Below are positions 8,184-16,472 of a stretch of DNA of 64,000 nucleotides, in pieces. A model generated the notes under the pieces. That model searched no databases, was not told where the DNA came from, and was given only the letters and a program-made list of their open reading frames with translations. The stretch is from NCBI GenBank assembly GCA_964344565.1, contig CAYFNT010000005.1, forward strand, positions 1 to 64,000. Reading direction: 5' to 3'. Every line of letters begins with the position of its first letter. Position 1 is the stretch's first letter. The position numbers and the translations under genes were made by a program. This stretch comes from JACNKJ01 sp964344565. Lineage in GTDB: Bacteria; Krumholzibacteriota; Krumholzibacteriia; JACNKJ01.

Positions 8184-9261
8184 GCTCTATCCCTATCTCG
8201 AGGACTGGTTCTCGGCCTTCCGGGTCTTCCGCTACATCACCTTCCGCAGCGCCTACGCCCTGGTGAGCGCGCTGCTCATCAGCTTCATGATGGGGCCCTG
8301 GCTCATCCGCAAGCTGAGGCAGTGGCACCTGGGCGAGACCATCCGCGAGGACGGCCCCGAGAGCCACAAGGCCAAGGAGGGCACGCCGAGCATGGGCGGC
8401 CTGCTGATCCTGGCGAGCATCCTCATTCCGACGCTCCTCTGGGCGGACCTGCAGAACCGCTACGTGCAGCTGGTCCTGGCCGTGACGGTCTGGACCGGCG
8501 CCATCGGTTTTCTGGACGACTACCTCAAGCTCGTGAAGAAGAAGAGCAAGGGCCTGGTGGGGCGCTACAAGATGGCCGGACAGCTCCTCTTCGGCCTCGC
8601 CCTGGGCGCCTTCCTCTACTTCTTCCCCCTGGAGAGCAGTCTCGGAGTGGGCACGGAAATCCCCTTCTTCAAGGGGGCGCTGCTGGACCTGGGCATCTTC
8701 TACGTCTTCCTGGTGGTGCTGGTGGTGGCCGGCACCAGCAACGCCGTGAATCTCACCGATGGGCTCGACGGTCTGGCCATCGGCGTGAACGCCTTCGTAT
8801 TCTTCGCCTTCACGGCCATGGCCTACCTCAGCGGCCACAAGAACTTCAGCGAGTACCTGAACATCCTCTACCTGCCCGGGGCCGGGGAACTGACCATCTA
8901 CTGCGCCTCGGTGATGGGGGCGAGTCTGGGCTTCCTCTGGTACAACTCCCATCCGGCGGAGGTCTTCATGGGCGACACGGGAAGCCTGTCCCTGGGCGGC
9001 GCCCTGGGCACCGTGGCGATTCTGCTGAAGAAGGAACTGCTGTTGGTCATCGTGGGCGGCGTCTTCGTCATGGAGGCCCTGAGCGTGATCCTGCAGGTGG
9101 GAAGCTTCCGCCTGCGCGGGGGCAAGCGCATCTTCAAGATGGCGCCTCTGCATCATCATTTCGAACTCAAGGGATGGGCGGAATCGAAGGTGGTGGTCAG
9201 GTTCTGGATCCTGTCCGCGCTCTTCGCCCTCATCGCCCTGAGCACATTGAAACTGAGGTAA
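8173..9261 (+). CDS. mraY: Phospho-MurNAc-pentapeptide-transferase MraY (362 aa)
   Basis: Polytopic membrane enzyme that makes lipid I by transferring phospho-MurNAc-pentapeptide to undecaprenyl phosphate. The conserved FRYITFR, KEGTPSMGG, FLDDYLK, NLTDGLDGLA and FMGDTGSLSLGG motifs are all present, as is the C-terminal HHHFE near 318-322. About ten transmembrane helices. Translation appears to start at a TTG (8173) inside the end of murF; this gives the family's usual FYELYP-type N-terminus. Confidence 0.96.
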   Translation: MFYELYPYLEDWFSAFRVFRYITFRSAYALVSALLISFMMGPWLIRKLRQWHLGETIREDGPESHKAKEGTPSMGGLLILASILIPTLLWADLQNRYVQLVLAVTVWTGAIGFLDDYLKLVKKKSKGLVGRYKMAGQLLFGLALGAFLYFFPLESSLGVGTEIPFFKGALLDLGIFYVFLVVLVVAGTSNAVNLTDGLDGLAIGVNAFVFFAFTAMAYLSGHKNFSEYLNILYLPGAGELTIYCASVMGASLGFLWYNSHPAEVFMGDTGSLSLGGALGTVAILLKKELLLVIVGGVFVMEALSVILQVGSFRLRGGKRIFKMAPLHHHFELKGWAESKVVVRFWILSALFALIALSTLKLR

Positions 9262-9262
9262 G

Positions 9263-10579
9263 GTGAGCGAGCGCATTCTCATACTGGGCGCGGCGCGCAG
9301 CGGACAGTGGGTGGCGCGGCTTCTGGCCGGTAAGGGCCGGCGGGTGAGCCTGTCGGACCGGAAGCTCGCAGCTACCGACATGCCCGAGGATCTGAAGGCT
9401 CTGCCCTTCCTCCACGGCGAGTTCGATGAAGCCTGGCTGGAGAACTTCGACGCCCTGCTCATCAGCCCGGGCGTGGCCCGCGATTCGCTGCCCGTGCTCG
9501 CCGCCCGCGCCCGCGGCCTGCGCGTGACCGGAGAGATGGAGGAGAGCTTCGGTCTGGCCGAAAAGCCCGTGGCCGCCGTCACCGGCACCAACGGCAAGAG
9601 CACCACCACGACCCTGCTCTCGCTCATCCTGGAAGCCGGCGGCAAGGAAGCGCCCGCCGGAGGCAACCTGGGAAGACCGGCGAGCCAGATCACCCTGGAG
9701 CAGCCCGAGGCGGACCTGCAGGTGCTCGAGGTGTCGAGCTTCCAGGCCGAGACCTTCGACCGTTTCCGTCCTCGGGTGGCATCGCTCCTGAACCTCACGC
9801 CCGATCATCTCGACCGCTACGCCGACTTCGAGGACTATGCCGAAGCCAAGCTCCGCTGCTTCGCGGCGATGACTTCCGAGGACACCCTCGTGCATCCCCG
9901 CGACGATGCCCTCGAAGCGCGCCTGGGCCGGCACCCTTCGAAACGGCTTCACTTCGGCCTCGAGGATACCGGCGACGAGGGGGCTTTCCTGCGGGACGGG
10001 AAGCTCTGGATTCGATACGAGAGTGCCCAGCGCGAGCTGATGCCGGCGGGTGAGCTGGGCATCCTAGGACGACACAACCAGCTCAACGCACTGGCCGCAC
10101 TGGCCATGGCGCTTCCCCTGGGGCTGGATGCGGACCCCGCAGTGAGCGCACTGCGCAGTTTCCGCGGCCTGCCCCATCGCATGGAATTCGCCGGGGAGCT
10201 GGCCGGCCTGCGCTGCTACAACGATTCCAAGGCCACCAACGTGGAGGCGGCCCTGGCGAGCCTGTCGGGGCTGGAAGGAAGCGTTCTGCTCATCGCCGGC
10301 GGACGGGACAAGGGCGGCGACTTCGATCTGCTGGCCCGCAACCTGCCCCATGTGCGCAGGGTCTACGCCATCGGCGAGGCGGCGCCGGCCATACTCACGG
10401 CCTTCGGCGATCGGGCGCGAGACGCGGGGGATCTCACAGGCGCCCTGGCCGCCGCACGCGAGGAAGGACGCGAGGGCGAACTGCTCATCCTCTCGCCGGC
10501 CTGCAGCAGCTTCGATCAGTTCAAGGATTTCGAAGCCCGGGGCGAAGCCTTCATGCATTTGGTGAGGGAGGGGGCATGA
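9263..10579 (+). CDS. murD: UDP-MurNAc-L-alanine--D-glutamate ligase MurD (438 aa)
   Basis: Adds D-glutamate to UDP-MurNAc-L-Ala. The N-terminal Rossmann-like segment (ILILGAARSGQ) is followed by the P-loop TGTNGKST (K112), LEVSSFQAE, NLTPDHLDRY, YNDSKATN near 315-322, and the C-terminal domain. The GTG start at 9263 has GAGG just upstream. It overlaps ftsW by 4 bases. Confidence 0.96.
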   Translation: MSERILILGAARSGQWVARLLAGKGRRVSLSDRKLAATDMPEDLKALPFLHGEFDEAWLENFDALLISPGVARDSLPVLAARARGLRVTGEMEESFGLAEKPVAAVTGTNGKSTTTTLLSLILEAGGKEAPAGGNLGRPASQITLEQPEADLQVLEVSSFQAETFDRFRPRVASLLNLTPDHLDRYADFEDYAEAKLRCFAAMTSEDTLVHPRDDALEARLGRHPSKRLHFGLEDTGDEGAFLRDGKLWIRYESAQRELMPAGELGILGRHNQLNALAALAMALPLGLDADPAVSALRSFRGLPHRMEFAGELAGLRCYNDSKATNVEAALASLSGLEGSVLLIAGGRDKGGDFDLLARNLPHVRRVYAIGEAAPAILTAFGDRARDAGDLTGALAAAREEGREGELLILSPACSSFDQFKDFEARGEAFMHLVREGA

Positions 10580-11736
10580 GGAGCCTGATCTCCAGCCTCG
10601 ACCGCAGCGTGCTCTTCCTCCTGCTCCTGCTCATTCTATTCGGCACGGTGATGCTCTACTCGGCCTCCTCGCCGGAAACCAGCGGCGGTCCCGAATGGGG
10701 CGGCAAGATGCTCCTGCGCCGCGCCGCCCAGGTGATGGTGGGACTGGGCCTGCTGCTCATGCTGGCCTTCATGGATCTGCGCATCATCCGCCGGCTCGCG
10801 CCCTGGGCCTGGGGCATCAGTCTCGTGCTGCTGCTCGCCGTACTCTTCCTGCCGGGCAATCGCGGCACCAAGGGATGGCTCTGGGGGCAATCCATCCAGG
10901 TGGCCGAAGCCGCACGGGTGAGCATGCTGGTCTTCATGGCGGCGCTGCTCGCCGAGAGGTCCACGCGTCCCGATCTCAAGGGACGCTTCCTCTGGCCGGT
11001 GGTGGTCCTGGGGCTCAGCGTGCTGCCCGTAGTGCTGCAGCCCGATTTCGGCTCGGCCCTGGCCTTGTCCCTCTGCGGCGGGCTGCTGCTGGTGGCGGCC
11101 GGTCTTCCCAAGCGCATCATTTTGGCCGGGCTTCTGCTCCTGGCCCTGGTCAGCCTGGGGGGCTATCAGCTCTCCTCGCGCATCCAATCCCGGGTCGACT
11201 CCACCTACCGGGTGGACGTGACCCAACTCGAGGACGACACCTATCAACTCGGGCAGTCCCTCATCGGCATCGGCGCCGGCGGTCTCAAGGGCGAGGGTCC
11301 TGGCAAGAGCCGTCAGAAGAGCTTCTTCCTGCCCGATCATCACACCGACTTCATCTTCGCCATCGTGGGCGAAGAGCTGGGCCTCTGGGGCGCATTGGGC
11401 GTGCTCGGCCTGCTGGGGCTTCTGCTCTGGCGCATGATGCGCATCGCCTTCGCCCAGGCCGATCCATTCCCGCGGAATCTGGCGGCGGCCATGGCGTCGA
11501 TGATCTTCGTCTACGCAGGACTGAATCTATCGGTGAATCTCGGGCTCTTCCCGCTCACGGGGCTGCCCCTGCCCTTCTTCAGTCACGGCGGCAGCGCCCT
11601 GGTGATGAACATGGCGGGCGTCGGGCTGGTGCTTTCGGTGGCGCGACAATCCCAGGGACCTCCACGCGTGGGGCGCAGGGCACGGCGCGACAGCGATCCC
11701 GTGCTGGAGAACCTCTACCGGGAGCCGGGCCGATGA
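10576..11736 (+). CDS. ftsW: Lipid II polymerase/flippase-family protein FtsW (386 aa)
   Basis: SEDS-family septal peptidoglycan glycosyltransferase, working with the class B PBP encoded upstream. About ten transmembrane helices. SEDS landmarks include TVMLYSAS near 14-21, a large periplasmic loop with QLGQSLIGIGAGGLKGEGPGKS, HTDFIFAIVGEELG near 256-269, and LPLPFFSHGGSALV near 330-343. It sits between murD and murG as in the canonical dcw order and overlaps both. Confidence 0.96.
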   Translation: MRSLISSLDRSVLFLLLLLILFGTVMLYSASSPETSGGPEWGGKMLLRRAAQVMVGLGLLLMLAFMDLRIIRRLAPWAWGISLVLLLAVLFLPGNRGTKGWLWGQSIQVAEAARVSMLVFMAALLAERSTRPDLKGRFLWPVVVLGLSVLPVVLQPDFGSALALSLCGGLLLVAAGLPKRIILAGLLLLALVSLGGYQLSSRIQSRVDSTYRVDVTQLEDDTYQLGQSLIGIGAGGLKGEGPGKSRQKSFFLPDHHTDFIFAIVGEELGLWGALGVLGLLGLLLWRMMRIAFAQADPFPRNLAAAMASMIFVYAGLNLSVNLGLFPLTGLPLPFFSHGGSALVMNMAGVGLVLSVARQSQGPPRVGRRARRDSDPVLENLYREPGR

Positions 11737-12818
11737 AGCGGCTCGTGGTCACCGGCGGCGGCACCGGCGGACACGTGATGCCCGCCCTGGCCCTGGCCGA
11801 GGCCTTCATGGCCCGGGGCGAAGGGCGCGAGGTCCTCTACGTCGGATCCTCCCGCGGCATGGAAGCCGAAGCCGCTCCGGCGGCGGGTCTTCCCTTCCGC
11901 GGCATTCCCGCCCGAGGATTCCGCGGCAAGAGCCTAGGCGGCAAGGCGCTGTTTCTCGTCTCGCTGCTCCGGGGCTTCCTCGCTGCCCGCGGCTCGCTGC
12001 GACGCTTCGCCCCCGAGGTCGTCCTGGCCACGGGCAGCTACGTGAGCCTGCCGGTGATCCTGGCCGCACGTACGCGGGGGATCCCCGTGTTCATCCAGGA
12101 GCAGAACAGCGTGCCGGGATCGGTGAACCGCATGGCCGCGCGCTGGGCGCGGGCGGTGTTCATCGCCTTTCCCCAGGCGGAGCGCTACTTTGCGGACTGT
12201 CCGGTGGTGGAACTGCTCGGCAATCCACTGAGAGGTGGGATGAAGGAGAACCCCGAATCCGGCGCGGGCCTTCCGCATCTTCTCGTCACCGGCGGCAGCC
12301 AGGGGGCGCGCACCCTCTGCCTCGCGGCGTCCGAAGCCCTGCCACGCCTCGCCGAACGTTTCGACTTCACCGCCGTGGTTCAGACCGGCAGTTCACAGTT
12401 TCAGTCCACGCGGGATGCATTGGTCCCAATGGCATCCCGCGTGGAAGTTCACAGTTTCCTATCCGACATGCCCGCGCGCATGGCGGCCGCCGATCTCGTG
12501 GTCGGCAGGGCGGGGGCCATGACCCTGGCCGAAATCACGGCGCTGGGTAAGCCGTCCGTTCTCGTGCCCTTTCCCCACGCCACCGACGATCACCAGACCG
12601 CCAACGCGAGGTCGCTGGTGGAGGCCGGCGCCGCGCGGCTGGTTCCCGACCATGAAATGGACGGCGAACGCCTCCTGCGGGAACTGGAAGAACTCCTCGC
12701 GGATACCGAGGGCCTGGCCGCCATGGCCGAGGCCAGCCGTTCCCTCGGCAAACCCGAGGCGGCCGGGCAAATCCTGGAGCGCGTGGAGAATATCCTTGCC
12801 GCTTCAGGACCTCGGTGA
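11733..12818 (+). CDS. murG: Lipid II-forming N-acetylglucosaminyltransferase MurG (361 aa)
   Basis: Peripheral inner-membrane GT-B enzyme adding GlcNAc to lipid I. The N-terminal glycine-rich loop TGGGTGGHVMPALALAEAF is at about 7-25, TGGSQGA is near 188-194, and GRAGAMTLAEITALGKPSVLVPFP is in the C-terminal domain. The ATG at 11733 overlaps the ftsW stop; the longer open frame upstream is a shadow of ftsW. A short gap (about 39 bases) precedes murC. Confidence 0.96.
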   Translation: MKRLVVTGGGTGGHVMPALALAEAFMARGEGREVLYVGSSRGMEAEAAPAAGLPFRGIPARGFRGKSLGGKALFLVSLLRGFLAARGSLRRFAPEVVLATGSYVSLPVILAARTRGIPVFIQEQNSVPGSVNRMAARWARAVFIAFPQAERYFADCPVVELLGNPLRGGMKENPESGAGLPHLLVTGGSQGARTLCLAASEALPRLAERFDFTAVVQTGSSQFQSTRDALVPMASRVEVHSFLSDMPARMAAADLVVGRAGAMTLAEITALGKPSVLVPFPHATDDHQTANARSLVEAGAARLVPDHEMDGERLLRELEELLADTEGLAAMAEASRSLGKPEAAGQILERVENILAASGPR

Positions 12819-12857
12819 TACTCCTGCCATCAGTCCCCGACAGCCGTGAGGTGCATC

Positions 12858-14231
12858 GTGAATCTGGGCCGTACCCGCCATGTCCACCTGGTCGCCATCG
12901 GTGGAATCGGCATGAGCGGAATCGCTGAAATCCTTGTCAATTCAGGCTTTACCGTAACGGGTTCCGACCTCGTGGAGGGGCCGACCCTGGCCCGCCTGCG
13001 GGACCTGGGCGTGACCTGCAAGGTGGGACACGTGGCCGAGCAGGTGGCGGGGGCCGACGTGGTGGTCTTCTCCACGGCGGTGGCCGCCGACAATCCCGAA
13101 CTGCTGGAAGCGCGGCGCCGGGGCATCCCCGTGATCGGCCGGGGCGAGATGCTGGCCGAGCTCATGCGCCTGAAGCACGGCATCGCCGTGGCGGGCAGCC
13201 ACGGTAAGACGACGACCAGCAGTCTGGTGGCCGAGGTGCTCTTCGCGGGAGGGCTGGATCCGACCGCCGTCATCGGCGGCAGGCTCCACAGCTTCGGCAG
13301 CAATGCCCGACTGGGGGCGGGGCCCTACATAGTGGCCGAGGCCGACGAGAGTGACGGCAGCTTCCTGCGCCTGTCTCCCACCTGGGCCGTGGTCACCAAC
13401 GTCGATCGGGAGCACCTGGATCACTACGGCTCTTTCGAGGCCCTGCAGAAGTCCTTCCTCTACTTCCTCGGGCGTGTGCCCTTCTACGGAGCGGCCATCG
13501 TCTGCCTGGAGGATCCCGTTCTGCGGGACATCCTGCACGAGCTCAAGTGCCGGCAGGTGGGCTACGGCTTCGGCGAGGATGCGGCCCTGCGCGGCGAGAT
13601 CCTCGAGCAGAACTCGAAGGGGACTCGCTTTACCTGGAAAACTGCAACACTTAGCGGCGAGGTGGAGCTGCCCATCCTGGGCGAGCACAACCTGCTCAAC
13701 GCCCTGGCGGCCATCGCCGTGGGCCTCGAACTCGACCTCGCTCCCGAGGCCATCGCCCGCGGGCTCGGCCGCTTCCAGGGCGTGGGCCGGCGCTTCGACG
13801 TGAAGGGCGAGGCGGGTGGCGTGCTGGTGGTGGACGACTACGGGCATCATCCCACCGAGATCGCGGCCACGCTGCAGGCTCTGGCCAAGCACTTCCAGCG
13901 GCCTCTCAAGGTGGTCTTCCAGCCACATCGCTACAGCCGCACGCAGTTGCTTCTCGAAGAGTTCCCGCCGGCCTTCGACGCGGCCGACGATCTCATCGTC
14001 ACCGAGATCTACGAGGCCAGCGAGGCGCCCATCGATGGCATCGACGGCGAACTCCTCGCCCGCAAGGTCCGCGACCGCGGCGAAACACCCGCCCGTCATC
14101 TGGTGGACCGCGAGGAGATCGCGGCCCTGCTGCGCGAGCGGCTCGAACCGGGAGACGTTCTGGTCACCCTGGGCGCTGGCAACCTGAACCGTTTCGCCGA
14201 GGAATTCCTCGACATCCTGAGAGCGATCTGA
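12858..14231 (+). CDS. murC: UDP-N-acetylmuramate--L-alanine ligase MurC (457 aa)
   Basis: First Mur ligase, adding L-alanine to UDP-MurNAc. HLVAIGGIGMSGIAEIL near 9-25 binds the UDP moiety and the P-loop is GSHGKTTT (K117). The C-terminal ligase domain contains YGHHPTEI and FQPHRYSRT. Two GTG starts are possible. The one at 12858 is chosen because GAGGTG precedes it by 4 bases, while 12846 has no ribosome binding site; choosing 12846 would add four residues. The stop shares one base with the murB ATG. Confidence 0.94.
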   Translation: MNLGRTRHVHLVAIGGIGMSGIAEILVNSGFTVTGSDLVEGPTLARLRDLGVTCKVGHVAEQVAGADVVVFSTAVAADNPELLEARRRGIPVIGRGEMLAELMRLKHGIAVAGSHGKTTTSSLVAEVLFAGGLDPTAVIGGRLHSFGSNARLGAGPYIVAEADESDGSFLRLSPTWAVVTNVDREHLDHYGSFEALQKSFLYFLGRVPFYGAAIVCLEDPVLRDILHELKCRQVGYGFGEDAALRGEILEQNSKGTRFTWKTATLSGEVELPILGEHNLLNALAAIAVGLELDLAPEAIARGLGRFQGVGRRFDVKGEAGGVLVVDDYGHHPTEIAATLQALAKHFQRPLKVVFQPHRYSRTQLLLEEFPPAFDAADDLIVTEIYEASEAPIDGIDGELLARKVRDRGETPARHLVDREEIAALLRERLEPGDVLVTLGAGNLNRFAEEFLDILRAI

Positions 14232-15133
14232 TGGAGGGCCTGGGCGCCATCTACACGGGCAACGTCGAGCGCGCCTTTCCCCTGGCGCCCCTGTCCACAT
14301 TTCGCGTGGGCGGAGCCGCCGACTGGTTCTTCGAACCCGATCGCGAGGCCGAGATCGGTCCGCTCCTGGCCTTCCTCACCGAACGCGAGATTCCCGTGCT
14401 GGTGCTGGGCGAGGGCAGCAACGTACTCATCCGCGACGGGGGAGTGCGCGGCACCGTGGTCCGCCTGGGTAAGGCCCTTTCCGATCTCGTCTGGGACGGC
14501 GACCTCGCGCGCTGCGGCGCGGGGCTCTCGAGCCGCAGCCTGGCCAAGCGCGCCCTCGAGGCCGGACGCAGCGGCTTCGAATGGGCGGCGGCCCTGCCGG
14601 GCAATCTCGGCGGCGCCGTACGCGGGAATGCCGGATGTTTCGGCGGCGACATGGCCGGCTGCTTCCACTCCCTCGAGGGCTGGCGATTCGACGGCCGCCG
14701 CGCCGCTCTGAGCGCCGAAGAGGTGGCATTCGAATATCGCCGCAGCTCGCTACCCGATGACCTTCTCGTCACCCGCCTGGTCCTGCGTCTTCCGGCGGCG
14801 CCTCCGGATGCGCGTGCCGCCCTGCGTGCCCGCTACGATGAGGTGCTCGCGAAGCGCGCGGCCACCCAACCCGGCGGGCTCTTCACCGCGGGCAGCACCT
14901 TCAAGAATCCGACCGGCGATCACGCGGGACGGCTCATCGAGGCCTGCGGTCTCAAGGGCCGCAGCGTGGGCGGCGCCATGGTGAGCGAACGCCACGCCAA
15001 CTTCATCGAGGCCACCGGCGAGAGCGTGAGCGCCGCCGATATCGAAGGGCTCATGGATCTCATGGCCGCGGAGGTGGAACGCCAGACCGGCGTGAAGCTC
15101 GAACGCGAGGTGAAGGTCTATGGCGAGCCTTAG
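14231..15133 (+). CDS. murB: UDP-N-acetylenolpyruvoylglucosamine reductase MurB (300 aa)
   Basis: FAD-dependent, NADPH-using reduction that completes UDP-MurNAc. The FAD-binding region shows STFRVGGAADW near 18-28, LGEGSNVLIRDGG, and a GNLGGAVRGNAGC loop. The serine proton donor lies in AGSTFKNP near residue 221 and the catalytic glutamate in HANFIEA near 256-262. The sequence between suggests the shorter type II architecture. It overlaps ftsQ by 14 bases. No murA is present in the window. Confidence 0.95.
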   Translation: MEGLGAIYTGNVERAFPLAPLSTFRVGGAADWFFEPDREAEIGPLLAFLTEREIPVLVLGEGSNVLIRDGGVRGTVVRLGKALSDLVWDGDLARCGAGLSSRSLAKRALEAGRSGFEWAAALPGNLGGAVRGNAGCFGGDMAGCFHSLEGWRFDGRRAALSAEEVAFEYRRSSLPDDLLVTRLVLRLPAAPPDARAALRARYDEVLAKRAATQPGGLFTAGSTFKNPTGDHAGRLIEACGLKGRSVGGAMVSERHANFIEATGESVSAADIEGLMDLMAAEVERQTGVKLEREVKVYGEP

Positions 15134-15881
15134 GCGGAAACGGCCCGCGCGGCGCAGCATGGCCCGGCGCAAGCCTTCCCGCTGGCGCAGGCTCATGCCA
15201 GTCTTCCTGCTCGTGGTTCTCGTCTTCGGCGGATGGGGAAGCTGGAAGGGCGCGGTGGCGGTGATCGACAGCGACTTCCTCACCACGCGCTATCTCGAGG
15301 TGGAGGGCTGCCGCGTGCTGCCCGAGGAACTGGTCACCGAGATTCTCGAACCGCATCTGGGCACGCCCCTGGCGCGCCTGCCCATGGACTCCCTGCGTGC
15401 GAAACTCGCCGAGCTTCCCCGGGTGCGGGGCGCGAGGCTCGACCGGCGCCTTCCCGGCACCCTGCGCTGCCGCATCACCGAGGCCCGGCCTCTTGTCCTG
15501 CTGCTGGACGGCGGCTTCCAGGAGCTCGATCGGGAAGGCCGCGTGCTGGAGCGCTTCGGCGCGCCACCGCCGGACCTGCCGATTCTGATTCCCTCCGATC
15601 GCGTGAGCCGCGACAGCCTGGTGGCCCTGGCCCGCGAGGCCATCACGGCCCTGGAGGCGGCCTCCTTCGACCTCAGCCGCGAGCTCAGCGAACTGCGGGT
15701 GGAAGAGCGAGGTCTGGCCTTCGTGCGCAACGAGGGGGGCACCCTGGTGCTGCTGGGCTGGACCGACATCGCCGGACGCGTGGCGGCCTACCGCGAGTTC
15801 TATCCCATGCTGGAGGCGGAAAAGGACTTCCCGCGGGAGCTGGACTTGCGATATCGTGACCAGGTCGTCGCGAGGGACTGA
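15120..15881 (+). CDS. ftsQ: Cell division protein FtsQ/DivIB (253 aa)
   Basis: Bitopic divisome scaffold. A strongly basic cytoplasmic N-terminus (about 1-25) is followed by a transmembrane helix (about 26-44), then a periplasmic POTRA domain (about 57-128, ending in CRITEARPLVLL) and the FtsQ-type beta domain. Position after murB matches the conserved dcw order. Its normal neighbour ftsA is displaced by about 590 bases by an inserted MNT-HEPN pair. Confidence 0.9.
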   Translation: MASLRRKRPARRSMARRKPSRWRRLMPVFLLVVLVFGGWGSWKGAVAVIDSDFLTTRYLEVEGCRVLPEELVTEILEPHLGTPLARLPMDSLRAKLAELPRVRGARLDRRLPGTLRCRITEARPLVLLLDGGFQELDREGRVLERFGAPPPDLPILIPSDRVSRDSLVALAREAITALEAASFDLSRELSELRVEERGLAFVRNEGGTLVLLGWTDIAGRVAAYREFYPMLEAEKDFPRELDLRYRDQVVARD

Positions 15882-15927
15882 CGCTCGGGGCGGATTGCCG
15901 ATGGCTCGAAGTCGAGAGGAGGCGAAC

Positions 15928-16218
15928 ATGGAAAAGCTGGACATTGCTCGCCTCATCGAGGTCTGCCGAAACCACGATGCCCGTCGGGTCGCCCTGTTCG
16001 GCTCCTTCGTGCGCGGTGAGGAAGGCCCCGACAGCGACATCGATCTCATCGTCGAGTTTCTGCATCCCAAGGGCCTGCTGGCGCTCGTAAGGCTGGAGCG
16101 GGAACTGACGGAAGCACTCGGACGCAAAGTCGATCTGTTGACCGAGCAGGCCATCAGCCCGCATCTGCGCGAGCGCATTCTGAGCGAGCAAGAGGTGCTC
16201 TATGAAGCGGCGGGATGA
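15928..16218 (+). CDS. mntA: MNT-domain nucleotidyltransferase antitoxin, MntA-like (96 aa)
   Basis: Minimal nucleotidyltransferase with the pol-beta-fold signature GSFVRGEEGPDSDIDL (G25, S26, then D37 and D39). In characterised MntA-HepT pairs such a protein adenylylates the HEPN toxin on a tyrosine and so silences it. The ATG at 15928 follows GAGAGGAGGCG; a longer in-frame start inside ftsQ is rejected. It overlaps the HEPN gene by 17 bases, the usual arrangement. The pair is wedged between ftsQ and ftsA, so the toxin module probably shares the division operon's transcript. Confidence 0.88.
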   Translation: MEKLDIARLIEVCRNHDARRVALFGSFVRGEEGPDSDIDLIVEFLHPKGLLALVRLERELTEALGRKVDLLTEQAISPHLRERILSEQEVLYEAAG

Positions 16219-16459
16219 TCGACTCTATATCCAGGACGCGGTGATACGCCAGATCCAGATCATCGGCGAAGCGGCGAAACGTGTATCGCCGGAGTTGAGC
16301 AGGAGCCATCCGGAAGTGCCGTGGAGGGACATCGCGGGTATGCGCGACAAGCTGGTCCACGACTACTTCGGCGTCGACGTGGGCATGGTCTGGATCACGG
16401 CGACACAGGATCTGCCTGAACTGCAGGAAAAGTTGTCCAACATCTTGAACGATTTGTAG
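16202..16459 (+). CDS. hepT: HEPN-domain toxin, HepT-like, shortened (85 aa)
   Basis: Putative ribonuclease toxin of the HEPN (DUF86) family, partner of the MNT gene upstream. The catalytic RX4HXY motif is intact: R48, H53 and Y55, where the tyrosine corresponds to the one adenylylated in MntA-HepT systems. The conserved IIGEAAKRVSPE segment is at 20-31. At 85 residues it is about 25-30 shorter than typical HepT. MKRRDDRLY runs almost directly into QDAVIRQ, so most of the first helix is missing, suggesting an in-frame internal deletion. Whether it is still toxic cannot be told from sequence. Confidence 0.85.
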   Translation: MKRRDDRLYIQDAVIRQIQIIGEAAKRVSPELSRSHPEVPWRDIAGMRDKLVHDYFGVDVGMVWITATQDLPELQEKLSNILNDL

Positions 16460-16472
16460 CATCGGAGCGGAC

